A stretch of 35,444 nucleotides of DNA from Planctomycetota bacterium (GCA_016872645.1 VGZH01000058.1:1-35444); one strand, 5' to 3'. Shown: positions 15,171 through 23,196, counted from the stretch's first letter. A program made the numbers and translations. Notes: generated by a model not told the origin, from the sequence alone.

Positions 15171-18100
15171 ATGCCCGAACAACCTCCCAGCAAACGCCAA
15201 CCAACGTGTAGCCCAAGCCCTTTTGTCCTGGGCGATTCGCAGCAACACCGGAATCGACCGAGCCACAATATCTCGGGCGACCGTGAGCCGCTGGCAAAGT
15301 GCGGTGATGCTGACTCGCCCCTTGCCTACGCCGAACTGCATTGCCGTTCCAATTTCTCGTTTCTCGAAGGGGCGTCGCACCCGGACGAACTGGTCGCGCG
15401 AGCCGCCGCTCTGGGACTGTCCGCGCTGGCGATCACGGATCGCAACAGTCTTGCAGGGGTCGTGCGAGCTCACGTCGCCGCGAAGGAATCGAAACTCAAG
15501 CTGCTGATCGGCGCAGAGATCGCGCCGCTGGATGCGCCGCCGATCGTGTTGTGGTCGATGCATCGCGCTGGCTACGCGAACCTCTGCCAGCTGATCACTC
15601 GCGGCCGACGGAATGCTCCGAAGGGGGAGTGTCGGCTGATGTTCGCCGACATTGCCGAGCACGCCGCAGGACTGCTGGCGGGAGTCGTGTTGAGTCGCGG
15701 GATGAGGGTCGAGAGTTTGAAAGTCCACTGTGGTTCACCCTCAACCCTCAACTCTCAGCTCTCAACTCTTTCAGCGGCCTTCGGCGACCGAACGTACGCG
15801 ATCACAGAACTGCATCGCGGGCCTGAGGACCGACAGCGGTTGCAGGGCGCGATGCGGCTCGCGCGGGACGCCGGTTTGCCGCTCATTGCGGCAAACGACG
15901 TGTATTGTCACGTGCGCGAGCGGCAGCCACTTCAAGAAGTGCTGACGGCGATCCAGCACGGCTGCACGGTCGCGGAACTGGGTGAGCGACGATTCCCGAA
16001 TGCCGAGCGGCATCTCAAGTCGGCCGCGGAGATGGCCACGCTCTTCGCCGAGTGTCCTGATGCAGTGGCTCGGACAATCGACGTAGCTGCTCGCTGCCAG
16101 TTCTCGCTCGACGAATTGCGGTACGAGTACCCGGAGGAATTGTGTCCGCGCGGGCTGACTCCAATTCAGCATCTCATCAATCTGACGTGGCGCGGAGCCA
16201 AAGACCGCTATCCGCGCGGCGTGCCGGACAAAGTGCAGAGGCTCATCGAACACGAACTGAAATTGATCGATGAGCTGAAATACGCAGCGTACTTTCTGAC
16301 CGTGTGGGATCTCGTTCGCTTCGCACGCGAGCGGGACATCTTGTGCCAGGGACGCGGTTCGGCGGCAAACTCGGCGGTCTGTTTTTGTCTGGGGGTAACG
16401 TCGGTCGATCCCGATCGAATCGACGTGCTGTTCGAGCGGTTTATCAGCCGCGAGCGCGGGGAGGCTCCCGACATCGACGTCGATTTCGAGCACGAGCGGC
16501 GCGAAGAAGTCATCCAGTACCTCTACGAAAAATACGGCCGCGAACGAGCGGGGATGACCGCCGAGGTCATCAGCTATCGGCCTCGCTCGGCGGTGCGCGA
16601 CGTCGGCAAGGCCCTTGGCTTGTCGCTGGATCGCGTGGATGTGCTCGCCAAGCAAGTCGATCATTTGCACGATCGCGACAAACTGGAAGCCCGTTTTCGC
16701 GAGGTCGGATTTCCGCTGGAGTCGCGGCTTGGCCAGCAACTCATCAAACTGGTCGAAGAGGTCTTGGATTTCCCGCGTCACCTGTCGCAGCACGTCGGCG
16801 GAATGGTGCTGACGAATGGCCTGCTGTGCGAACTGGTCCCGATCGAGAACGCCGCCATGCCCGGCCGCACGGTCATCGAATGGGACAAAGATGACCTCGA
16901 TGCGCTCGGCATCCTGAAAGTCGATGTGCTGGCGCTGGGCATGTTGACCGCGATTCGCAAATGCTTCGAGCTGGTGCATCGACATCATGGCCGCGAGCTT
17001 TCACTGGCGAACATCCCGGCTTACGACCACCGCGTGTTCGAGATGATCGGCCGCTCAGACACGATGGGCGTCTTCCAGATCGAGAGTCGCGCACAGATGT
17101 CGATGCTGCCGCGACTCAAGCCACGCTGCTTTTACGATCTGGTGATCGAGGTTGCGATCGTTCGTCCGGGACCGATCCAAGGGGACATGGTCCACCCGTA
17201 TCTGCGTCGTCGCAGCGGCGAGGAAAAAGTCGAGTACCCCGACGATCGCATCCGCGCGGTGCTGGAGAAAACGCTGGGCGTGCCAATCTTCCAGGAGCAA
17301 GCGATGCGGCTGGTGGTTGTCGCCGCCGGCTTCACGCCCGGCGAGGCCGATCAACTCCGCCGCGCGATGAGCGTCTGGCGACGGCGGGGAGTCATCGATC
17401 AGTTTCAAAAGAAACTCATCGATGGCATGACCGCGAACGGCTACTCGGCCGAGTTCGCCGACCGAGTCTTTCGGCAACTGCGCGGCTTCGGCGAATACGG
17501 CTTCCCCGAAAGTCATGCCTGCTCATTCGCGCTGCTGGTCTGGGCCTCGGCGTGGTTGAAGTTTCATTACCCGGCCGCGTTCGCCGCCGCACTGCTCAAC
17601 AGCCAGCCGATGGGTTTTTACGCGCCGGCCCAGCTGGTGGCAGATGCTCGCCAGCATGGCGTCGCGGTACTGCCCGTCGATGTGAACAACAGCGAGTGGG
17701 ACTGTGTTTTGGAGAAACGACAAGGAGAGGGGATGACACGGAGAAGGGGAGACAAGGAGATCGACCGCAGCAAAGAGTCCTTTCCGTCATCTTCGTCTTC
17801 AAGTCTCCTTATCTCCCCTTCTCCTTGTCTCCCTCTCTCCCCTTGCCTGCGACTCGGCTTCCGGATGCTCGCGGGGTTTTCCGCCGCAGACGCCGCACAA
17901 ATCGTCTTGCAGCGGGACTCGCGACCGTTCACGTCGCTGGATGAGTTCGCCGAGCGAACCGGCTTGAGCAACTCAGTGCTGACTCGGTTGTCGCGCGCCG
18001 ATGCGTTTGCTTCGTTGCAGCTTGGCCGCCGTTCGGCGCTGTGGCAGTCGCTGCCCGATCATTCGCCGTCACTGTTGCTGGAAACCGAACCTGTCGGCAG

Positions 18101-18548
18101 CGAACCAACCGTCTCGCTGCCAAAGCTGGGGGCGTTCGGCGAAGTCGTTGCGGACTATCGGACGATCGGCCTCTCATTGCGAGGGCATCCGCTGAAGTTC
18201 TTGCGGCCGCAACTCGACGCGCGCCGCATCACTCCGTCCAATCGGTTGCCTTCCACTAAAGATGGCCGCTTTCTGCGTGTGGCCGGACTGGTCTTGATGC
18301 GTCAGCGGCCGAGTACTGCCAAGGGGATCACATTCGTGACACTCGAAGACGAAACGGGCATCGTCAACTTGATCGTCCGACCGGAAGTCTGGGAACGACA
18401 CCATCAAGCTGCTCACACCGCGACCATGCTGCTGGCTCATGGCATCTTGCAGCGTCACGATTCGGTGATCCACGTCCTGGTCAACAGACTGGAAGACTTG
18501 TCGCGCGAACTGGCTCAAATCGAAATCGCGTCGCGCGACTTTCGCTGA
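15171..18548 (+). CDS. dnaE2: Error-prone DNA polymerase DnaE2
   Basis: This is a 1125-residue C-family polymerase alpha subunit of the DnaE2 type, the catalytic member of the ImuA-ImuB-DnaE2 mutasome. The PHP domain starts with AYAELHCRSNFSFLEGASHPDEL (about 45-66) and ITDRNSLAGV. The catalytic acidic motif PDIDVDFE is at 433-440. The finger region includes RPGPIQGDMVHPYLRR, and ESHACSFALLVWASAWLK leads to the HhH region. An OB fold lies near the end (FLRVAGLVLMRQRPSTAKGITFVTLEDETG). It is longer than most relatives because three repeat-derived segments are translated: about residues 12-41, 178-202 and 851-893. The start ATG lies two bases after the imuB stop, with no alternative start nearer the PHP domain. 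A palindromic repeat and a converging SRAP gene follow. Confidence 0.95.
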   Translation: MPEQPPSKRQPTCSPSPFVLGDSQQHRNRPSHNISGDREPLAKCGDADSPLAYAELHCRSNFSFLEGASHPDELVARAAALGLSALAITDRNSLAGVVRAHVAAKESKLKLLIGAEIAPLDAPPIVLWSMHRAGYANLCQLITRGRRNAPKGECRLMFADIAEHAAGLLAGVVLSRGMRVESLKVHCGSPSTLNSQLSTLSAAFGDRTYAITELHRGPEDRQRLQGAMRLARDAGLPLIAANDVYCHVRERQPLQEVLTAIQHGCTVAELGERRFPNAERHLKSAAEMATLFAECPDAVARTIDVAARCQFSLDELRYEYPEELCPRGLTPIQHLINLTWRGAKDRYPRGVPDKVQRLIEHELKLIDELKYAAYFLTVWDLVRFARERDILCQGRGSAANSAVCFCLGVTSVDPDRIDVLFERFISRERGEAPDIDVDFEHERREEVIQYLYEKYGRERAGMTAEVISYRPRSAVRDVGKALGLSLDRVDVLAKQVDHLHDRDKLEARFREVGFPLESRLGQQLIKLVEEVLDFPRHLSQHVGGMVLTNGLLCELVPIENAAMPGRTVIEWDKDDLDALGILKVDVLALGMLTAIRKCFELVHRHHGRELSLANIPAYDHRVFEMIGRSDTMGVFQIESRAQMSMLPRLKPRCFYDLVIEVAIVRPGPIQGDMVHPYLRRRSGEEKVEYPDDRIRAVLEKTLGVPIFQEQAMRLVVVAAGFTPGEADQLRRAMSVWRRRGVIDQFQKKLIDGMTANGYSAEFADRVFRQLRGFGEYGFPESHACSFALLVWASAWLKFHYPAAFAAALLNSQPMGFYAPAQLVADARQHGVAVLPVDVNNSEWDCVLEKRQGEGMTRRRGDKEIDRSKESFPSSSSSSLLISPSPCLPLSPCLRLGFRMLAGFSAADAAQIVLQRDSRPFTSLDEFAERTGLSNSVLTRLSRADAFASLQLGRRSALWQSLPDHSPSLLLETEPVGSEPTVSLPKLGAFGEVVADYRTIGLSLRGHPLKFLRPQLDARRITPSNRLPSTKDGRFLRVAGLVLMRQRPSTAKGITFVTLEDETGIVNLIVRPEVWERHHQAAHTATMLLAHGILQRHDSVIHVLVNRLEDLSRELAQIEIASRDFR
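15205..15293. repeat. Repeat-derived N-terminal segment of dnaE2 (family 1-like, degenerate)
   Basis: The sequence GTAGCCCAAGCCCTTTTGTCCTGGGCGATTC resembles one arm of the family 1 repeats. It is followed by an imperfect inverted arm ending GACCGAGCC-CTCGGGCGACC; the loop is flanked by CGATTC / GAATCG. It is translated as residues about 12-41 of DnaE2, before the PHP domain begins. The boundaries are approximate because this copy has diverged. Confidence 0.55.
15701..15775. repeat. Purine/pyrimidine-asymmetric inverted repeat in dnaE2 (family 3)
   Basis: A purine-rich left part (GATGAGGGTCGAGAGTTTGA) is followed by a pyrimidine-rich right part with repeated CTCAACCCTCAACTCTCA units, able to pair imperfectly. 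It is translated as RVESLKVHCGSPSTLNSQLS, about residues 178-202 of DnaE2, between the family segments GLLAGVVLS and AAFGDRTYAITELHRG. Confidence 0.65.
17721..17847. repeat. Long purine/pyrimidine inverted repeat in dnaE2 (family 4)
   Basis: The left core GGAGAAGGGGAGACAAGGAG (17741-17761) pairs with TCTCCTTATCTCCCCTTCTC (17805-17825) with one mismatch, inside wider GGAG-rich and CTCC-rich arms. It is translated as Arg/Lys/Glu-rich then Ser/Pro/Leu-rich sequence (about residues 851-893), inserted between SEWDCVLE and RLGFRMLAGF, which are normally nearly adjacent in DnaE2. Confidence 0.75.
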
Positions 18549-18572
18549 GCGTTCCAGAGAAAATCCGAGAAC

Positions 18573-18654
18573 CGTGGCCCAGGCCCTTGTGGCCTGAAGG
18601 ATTTGCCCAAAGCCCGAAGGTGAAATCATTCGACCCACAAGGGGTCAGACTACG
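18573..18654. repeat. Palindromic repeat between dnaE2 and SRAP gene (family 1, copy B)
   Basis: This is an 82-bp element of the same family as the imuB copy at 14035-14110. It has CAGGCC-cttgt-GGCCTG and GACCC-acaag-GGGTC hairpins and a terminal GACTACG. Its right end supplies the TAG stop codon (18650-18652) of the minus-strand SRAP gene. It may also serve as a transcription barrier between the convergent genes. Confidence 0.8.
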
Positions 18655-19312
18655 GGCGCCGCGGATCAACTTCGTTGCGAGCGTTGTTGATAACATCGCT
18701 GACTGGCTCGGCCCGCATCTCATCGGTGGGATACGGTACCAATAACTTGGACAACACTTCGGCGTCATCCAGCTGCGGGTCCAGCCACACGTTGTAGTCC
18801 GACCGTTTGAGGATCACCGGCATGCGATCATGCACCGTCGCCATCAGTTCGTTCGGAGACGTTGTCAGCGTCGCACAGGTTTCGATGGACGTACCATCCG
18901 GAGCCTGCCATTTCTCCCACATGCCGGCGAAGGCAAACAGCCCGCCGCTGCGCAATGCGAACCAGTGCGGAACTTTCTTTTTGCCTTCGCGCTTCCATTC
19001 GTAAAAGCCATCGACCGGAATCAGACATCTCCGCTTTCGAAATGCCGAACGAAACGATGGCTTGTCAGCGACAGTCTCAGCCCGTGCATTGATCAGACTG
19101 GCCGCCAGCTTTGTGTCCGTCGCCCAAAACGGAATCAGCCCCCACCGCAACCGCACCGGCTCACGGCCGCCGCTTATCGCTCGAACGGCCAGAACCGACT
19201 GAGTGGGAGCGATGTTAAACCGAGGCGTGTCCCAATCCACCTGATCACGGATCAGCTCAAAAAAAATCGCGATCTCGCTGGCCGAGGCTCGCAACGTGAA
19301 TCGACCGCACAT
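18650..19312 (-). CDS. SRAP-domain protein (YedK/HMCES), abasic-site cross-linker
   Basis: This 220-residue protein is of the SOS-response-associated peptidase family, which forms a covalent thiazolidine link to abasic sites in single-stranded DNA and shields them. Catalytic Cys2 is exposed after Met1 removal (MCGRFTL). Asn75 (NARAET), Glu105 (DGFYEW) and His161 (VHDRMPV) are in their conserved places, and RWGLIPFWA is present. GGGGTGA lies upstream of the ATG. The gene converges on the lexA-imuA-imuB-dnaE2 operon, which fits a DNA-damage role. Its stop codon lies inside a repeat element, so the last few residues may have been changed by insertion. Confidence 0.95.
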   Translation of the reverse strand: MCGRFTLRASASEIAIFFELIRDQVDWDTPRFNIAPTQSVLAVRAISGGREPVRLRWGLIPFWATDTKLAASLINARAETVADKPSFRSAFRKRRCLIPVDGFYEWKREGKKKVPHWFALRSGGLFAFAGMWEKWQAPDGTSIETCATLTTSPNELMATVHDRMPVILKRSDYNVWLDPQLDDAEVLSKLLVPYPTDEMRAEPVSDVINNARNEVDPRRP

Positions 19313-19539
19313 AGGAAATCACCCCAAGATGCCGGAAAATCACAACCGCCAACTTACGAAAGAGTTTACGAATCTGCGAGAGAAGTCACCTCGAACCCAC
19401 GCTCAAGGGGACAGCCGCGCGAAGCGATGTTCGACCAAAGCCGTCGCGATTGGCCGAACAAACAGAGCGGTGTGTGGAATGGAAAATGTCGCGTGGATAT
19501 GCTCCCCTCCCTTCCGAGAATGACTTGGAGGTGCGGGGA

Positions 19540-19557
19540 CGATTTGTCGGCAAATCG
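19540..19557 (+). promoter_or_regulatory. Small hairpin before the Gfo/Idh gene
   Basis: A 7-bp stem (CGATTTG / CAAATCG) with a TCGG loop lies in the leader, just upstream of the AGGAG ribosome-binding site at about 19571. It could affect translation or stabilise the mRNA, but it may be chance. The rest of the 19313-19581 gap shows nothing recognisable. Confidence 0.25.
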
Positions 19558-19581
19558 ATCATCACGATCAGGAGAGCAGTC

Positions 19582-20880
19582 ATGGCGAACAATGCAATGC
19601 AACTTCCTCGGCGTCGGTTCTTAAAGACGGCCCTTTCAGCGGCGGGTGCCGCGGTGATGGCTCCGACGATTATTCCTAGTTCGGCTTTGGGCCTGGACGG
19701 CAATGTTGCTCCCAGCGAGCGGCTGATTATTGGTGGCATCGGCATCGGCAACCGAGGTCTGTACGACCTCGGCTGTTTCCTCGAACAAAGTGACATTCGG
19801 TTTGCGGCCGTGTGCGACGTCAAGCAGGCTCGGCGAACGCTCGTGAAGAAGATGGTGGACGACAAATACGGCACCACCCTTTGCGACATGCACGTCGACT
19901 ATCGCGAGCTGCTCGACCGCAGCGACATCGACGCGGTGCTGATCGCGACCGGGCCGAACTGGCACTGTACGATGTCGATGGCCGCAGCGAAGGCGGGCAA
20001 GGATATCTATTGCGAGAAGCCCTGCACAAAGAACATCGAACAGAGTCTGATCCTGCGAGACACAATTAAACGGACCGGGCGAATTTTTCAGGCGGGGACA
20101 CAACGGCGCAACTTGCCGCACTTCGCATTTGCGTGCGAACTGGCTCGCACGGGGAAGCTTGGCAAGATGAAAAAGGTGTTCGCGCATCCGGCCGGAATGG
20201 CGTCGATGCTCAGCGGCTGGCTCCCCGCCGAAGAGGAGCCGAAGAAAGAAGAGATCGACTGGAATACCTACCTTGGCCCGGCGGCTTATCGGCCGTTCAA
20301 CAAGGCACTGCTCAACGGCTTCCACTTTGAAAAAGGTGGCGGGTTCATCGGAGCGTTTGGTGCCGGCGGAGTGCTCGAATGGGGCTCGCACTGCGTCGAC
20401 CTCTGCCAATGGGCAATGGGAGATTGCGAACCTCCGATCGAATACAACCCGCCGAAGGACGGCCACCTCATCGCGAAGTACGCGAACGGCACGGAGTTGA
20501 TCTTCCGCGAGAAGGAATGGATCCCGCTCGGCTCATGCCCCGTGCGATTCGAGGGAGAGACCGGTTGGGTCGAAGCAGGTGACAGCGGCAAGATGGTGCT
20601 GAGTTCACCAGAGTTGCTCGCGGGGCGAACGGTCCTGGAGATCGGCGGTTATCCGGCGACGTTCCACGTTCGCGACTTCCTCGACTGCGTGAAGTCCCGT
20701 TCGCAGCCGAAGACGAACGCCCTCGCCGCTTGCAACGCCCACATCGCTTGCCACGCCGCCAACGTCGCCCTGTACCTGGGACGACAAGTCAAATACGACA
20801 ACAAGACCAACACGTTCATCGACGACGAACCTGCCAACCGGATGCGTTCCGAAGCGCTCCGCGAACCGTGGCGGCTGTAA
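19582..20880 (+). CDS. Gfo/Idh/MocA-family oxidoreductase with Tat signal
   Basis: This is a 432-residue protein. Residues 9-13 (PRRRF, then LKTALSAAG) form a twin-arginine export signal with a hydrophobic stretch to about residue 38. The NAD(P)-binding Rossmann motif GIGIGNRG is at 52-59 and the family motif EKPCTKN at 145-151. The C-terminal substrate domain follows. Such exported Gfo/Idh proteins are abundant in planctomycetes and probably oxidise or reduce sugars or polyols; the substrate is unknown. I chose ATG 19582 because it gives an intact Tat signal and has AGGAG upstream; the frame continues further upstream without similarity. A HEAT-repeat gene follows after an inverted-repeat element. 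Confidence 0.92.
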   Translation: MANNAMQLPRRRFLKTALSAAGAAVMAPTIIPSSALGLDGNVAPSERLIIGGIGIGNRGLYDLGCFLEQSDIRFAAVCDVKQARRTLVKKMVDDKYGTTLCDMHVDYRELLDRSDIDAVLIATGPNWHCTMSMAAAKAGKDIYCEKPCTKNIEQSLILRDTIKRTGRIFQAGTQRRNLPHFAFACELARTGKLGKMKKVFAHPAGMASMLSGWLPAEEEPKKEEIDWNTYLGPAAYRPFNKALLNGFHFEKGGGFIGAFGAGGVLEWGSHCVDLCQWAMGDCEPPIEYNPPKDGHLIAKYANGTELIFREKEWIPLGSCPVRFEGETGWVEAGDSGKMVLSSPELLAGRTVLEIGGYPATFHVRDFLDCVKSRSQPKTNALAACNAHIACHAANVALYLGRQVKYDNKTNTFIDDEPANRMRSEALREPWRL

Positions 20881-20884
20881 GATC

Positions 20885-21020
20885 TGGAGTGCTCCGGCTC
20901 GACGGAGCTTTAGTTTCGCCGCGCGGCGGCTTTCTAGGAATTGACTGCGTTTGCGAAGCCATCGTGATTTCAAAGGGCTTCACCCAAAAAAACCAAGCTC
21001 CGCCGAGCCGGAGCACTCCA
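20885..21020. repeat. 136-bp MITE-like inverted-repeat element
   Basis: The terminal arms at 20885-20910 and 20995-21020 are 26 bp and match at 25 positions (TGGAGTGCTCCGGCTCG, then C, then GGAGCTT). Each arm forms its own hairpin (GCTCCG / CGGAGC). The interior holds a GC palindrome (CGCCGCGCGGCG) and a GAAGCC / GGCTTC pair. It encodes no protein and nearly fills the gap between the Gfo/Idh and HEAT-repeat genes. No short target duplication could be confirmed. Confidence 0.85.
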
Positions 21021-21054
21021 AATCACACCGTCCTCAACGATTAGGACCGAAACC

Positions 21055-23196
21055 ATGATTTTGACACAACGATTCGCTCGCACTGCTTTGGTCGCCGCCT
21101 TGCTGTTGGTGGCCGTCACGTCGACCCGCGCCGCCGACGGTTTCAAAGTTTCTGCTGAGAAAGAGAAGGAGCAGATTGCGATTCTTCGCTCAGACGCACC
21201 GCCGCAGGACAAGGCGATTGCTTGCAAGAAGCTGGCGATCGATGGGTCAAGCGAATGCGTGGGCGACCTCGCGAAGTTGCTATCCGATCCACAATTGGCC
21301 TCGTGGTCGCGGATCGCGCTCGAAGCGATTCCGGGAACAGCGCCGGATGAAGCGTTGCGAAAGGCTTCCGAGTCACTCGAAGGAAACCTGTTGGTTGGTG
21401 TCCTGAATTCGATTGGCGTCCGTCGCGACGCAAACTCGATTGATCTCCTGACTGCGCGATTGCAGGAAAAGGATGGCGAAGTTGCATCGGCTGCCGCCGT
21501 GGCCTTGGGACGCATCGGCAATGCCGCCGCCGCGAAGACCCTTCGAGCATCACTGGCCGATTCACGCGTCAATGTTCGCTCAGCAGTCGCCGAAGGCTGC
21601 GTGTTGTGTGCGGAGCGATGGCTCGCTGACGGGCAGGCCGCCGACGCAGTCGCTCTATACGACGAAGTCCGCAAGACAGAACTCCCAAAGCAACGAATTG
21701 TCGAGGCGACTCGTGGGTCGATCCTGGCCCGCAAGGGGGACGGAATCCCGTTGCTGCTCGAACAGCTTCGATCCAACGACAAGAAATTGTTTGAACTCGG
21801 GTTGTACGTCGCTCGTGAGTTTCCCGGCAGCGAAATTGACAAGTCGCTGGCTGCCGAGTTGTCGACCGCAACTCCCGAACGCGCCGCGTTTATCGTTCAA
21901 GCAATGGCAGATCGCAAAGAAACCGTCGTTGTCGCCGCCGTTTCAAAAGCAGCGGCGAGTGGCCCCAAGCCCGTGCGTTTGGCCGCGATCAAAGCTCTCA
22001 GCGCGGTGGGCGATGCTTCGTCGGTGACTCCATTGCTGGAAACCGCCGTCGATGCCGACGAAGACCTGGCCCTCGCCGCCAAAGCGACGCTTGCTGAACT
22101 GCCGGGCGACAAGGTCAATACGCAGATCGCCGCGATGCTGCCGAACGCCAAAGGCAAGACTTATCCGCTGTTAATCGAACTCGTCGGCCAGCGACGGATC
22201 GAAGCGACTCCGGCACTGCTCAAGGCCATTGACAGCTCCGACAAAAACATCCGTCAAGCCGCGCTGCTGGCTCTGGGCGAAACGGTGTCGCTGAGGAATC
22301 TCAACGTGCTCATCGCACAGGCCATTGGCACGAAGAACGCCGACGATACCGCCACTGCTCAACAAGCGTTGAAAACCGCGAGCGTCCGCATGCCTGATCG
22401 TGAAGCCTGTGCGACCGAACTCGCCGCCGCGCTGGAGAAGGCTCCAGCGGCCTCGAAGATCTTGCTGCTCGACATCCTCGGCGACGTTGGCGGTGAGAAA
22501 GCGTTGAAAACTCTCAGCACGGCCGCAAAGAGTAACAACCCGCAACTGCAGGACGCCGGCAGTCGAGTCCTCGGCAAATGGGCCAGCCTCGATGCGGCCC
22601 CGGTTCTGCTCGATCTGGCCAAGACCGGTCCCGCCGCTCAATTCCGAAATCGAGCTTTGAAAGGCTACATCAGTCTCGCCCGCCGCTTCGCCATGCCGGA
22701 CCAAGATCGAGCCGACATGTGCCAAAAAGCATTCGACCTCTGCAAAGATACGACCGAACAAAAACTGATCCTCGATGTCTGTCGAATCCAGCCGAGTACC
22801 GAGACGCTCAAGTTCGCCATCAAGCTCATGAAGGTTCCCGAACTCAAAGAGGACGCGACTCAAACCACGCTGGTGGTCGCTCAAAAGCTCGGAGCCAAGG
22901 GGATCAACGTCGGCGAGCAACTCAGTAAAGCCGGTTTCGAGAAAGTCAAAGTCGAGATCGTCAAAGCCGAGTACGGGGCGGGTGCAACTCAGAAGGACGT
23001 AACAGCGATCGTGAAGAAGCAAGCGGTGGATCTGCCTCTGATAACGCTCGCTGCGGAGGGCTACAACGCCAGCTTCGGTGGCGATCCGGCTCCGAACACC
23101 GTCAAGCAATTGAAAATTCAGTACAAGATCAACGGCAAAGCTGGCGAGGCTACGTTTGCCGAGAATGCTCTCATCGTGCTGCCGATGCCGAAATAA
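21055..23196 (+). CDS. Exported HEAT-repeat protein
   Basis: This is a 713-residue protein with a signal peptide (about 1-26, cleavage near TRAA). Many HEAT/PBS-lyase-like helical repeats follow, such as DLLTARLQEKDGEVASAAAVALGRIGNAAA, ATPALLKAIDSSDKNIRQAALLALGE and ALKTLSTAAKSNNPQLQDAGSRVLGKW. They cover roughly residues 50-620 and form a superhelical protein-binding scaffold. The last 70 residues form a separate domain (YGAGATQKDVTAIVKK, then FGGDPAPNTVKQLKIQYKINGK, then ALIVLPMPK). Its pattern resembles a small beta domain often attached to planctomycete secreted proteins, somewhat like DUF3395. TAGGA precedes the ATG. Its function is unknown; the upstream oxidoreductase may be co-transcribed. 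Confidence 0.88.
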   Translation: MILTQRFARTALVAALLLVAVTSTRAADGFKVSAEKEKEQIAILRSDAPPQDKAIACKKLAIDGSSECVGDLAKLLSDPQLASWSRIALEAIPGTAPDEALRKASESLEGNLLVGVLNSIGVRRDANSIDLLTARLQEKDGEVASAAAVALGRIGNAAAAKTLRASLADSRVNVRSAVAEGCVLCAERWLADGQAADAVALYDEVRKTELPKQRIVEATRGSILARKGDGIPLLLEQLRSNDKKLFELGLYVAREFPGSEIDKSLAAELSTATPERAAFIVQAMADRKETVVVAAVSKAAASGPKPVRLAAIKALSAVGDASSVTPLLETAVDADEDLALAAKATLAELPGDKVNTQIAAMLPNAKGKTYPLLIELVGQRRIEATPALLKAIDSSDKNIRQAALLALGETVSLRNLNVLIAQAIGTKNADDTATAQQALKTASVRMPDREACATELAAALEKAPAASKILLLDILGDVGGEKALKTLSTAAKSNNPQLQDAGSRVLGKWASLDAAPVLLDLAKTGPAAQFRNRALKGYISLARRFAMPDQDRADMCQKAFDLCKDTTEQKLILDVCRIQPSTETLKFAIKLMKVPELKEDATQTTLVVAQKLGAKGINVGEQLSKAGFEKVKVEIVKAEYGAGATQKDVTAIVKKQAVDLPLITLAAEGYNASFGGDPAPNTVKQLKIQYKINGKAGEATFAENALIVLPMPK

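Noticed and set aside
15771-16988. A 405-codon open frame on the minus strand across dnaE2
   Set aside because: It lies wholly antisense to conserved DnaE2 motifs, has no recognisable domain, and is explained by the high GC and codon bias of the true gene.
17721-17847. The low-complexity dnaE2 segment as an assembly artefact
   Set aside because: The frame is intact on both sides, the structure is a proper inverted repeat rather than a homopolymer, and similar insertions occur elsewhere in the operon.
14035-18654. CRISPR array suggested by several repeats in one region
   Set aside because: The repeats are palindromic elements of different families, widely and irregularly spaced and mostly inside genes. 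There are no regular spacers and no cas genes.
20885-21020. Inverted-repeat element as a riboswitch or structured RNA
   Set aside because: Near-identical long terminal arms with a divergent interior fit a mobile element better. No known riboswitch core was recognised.
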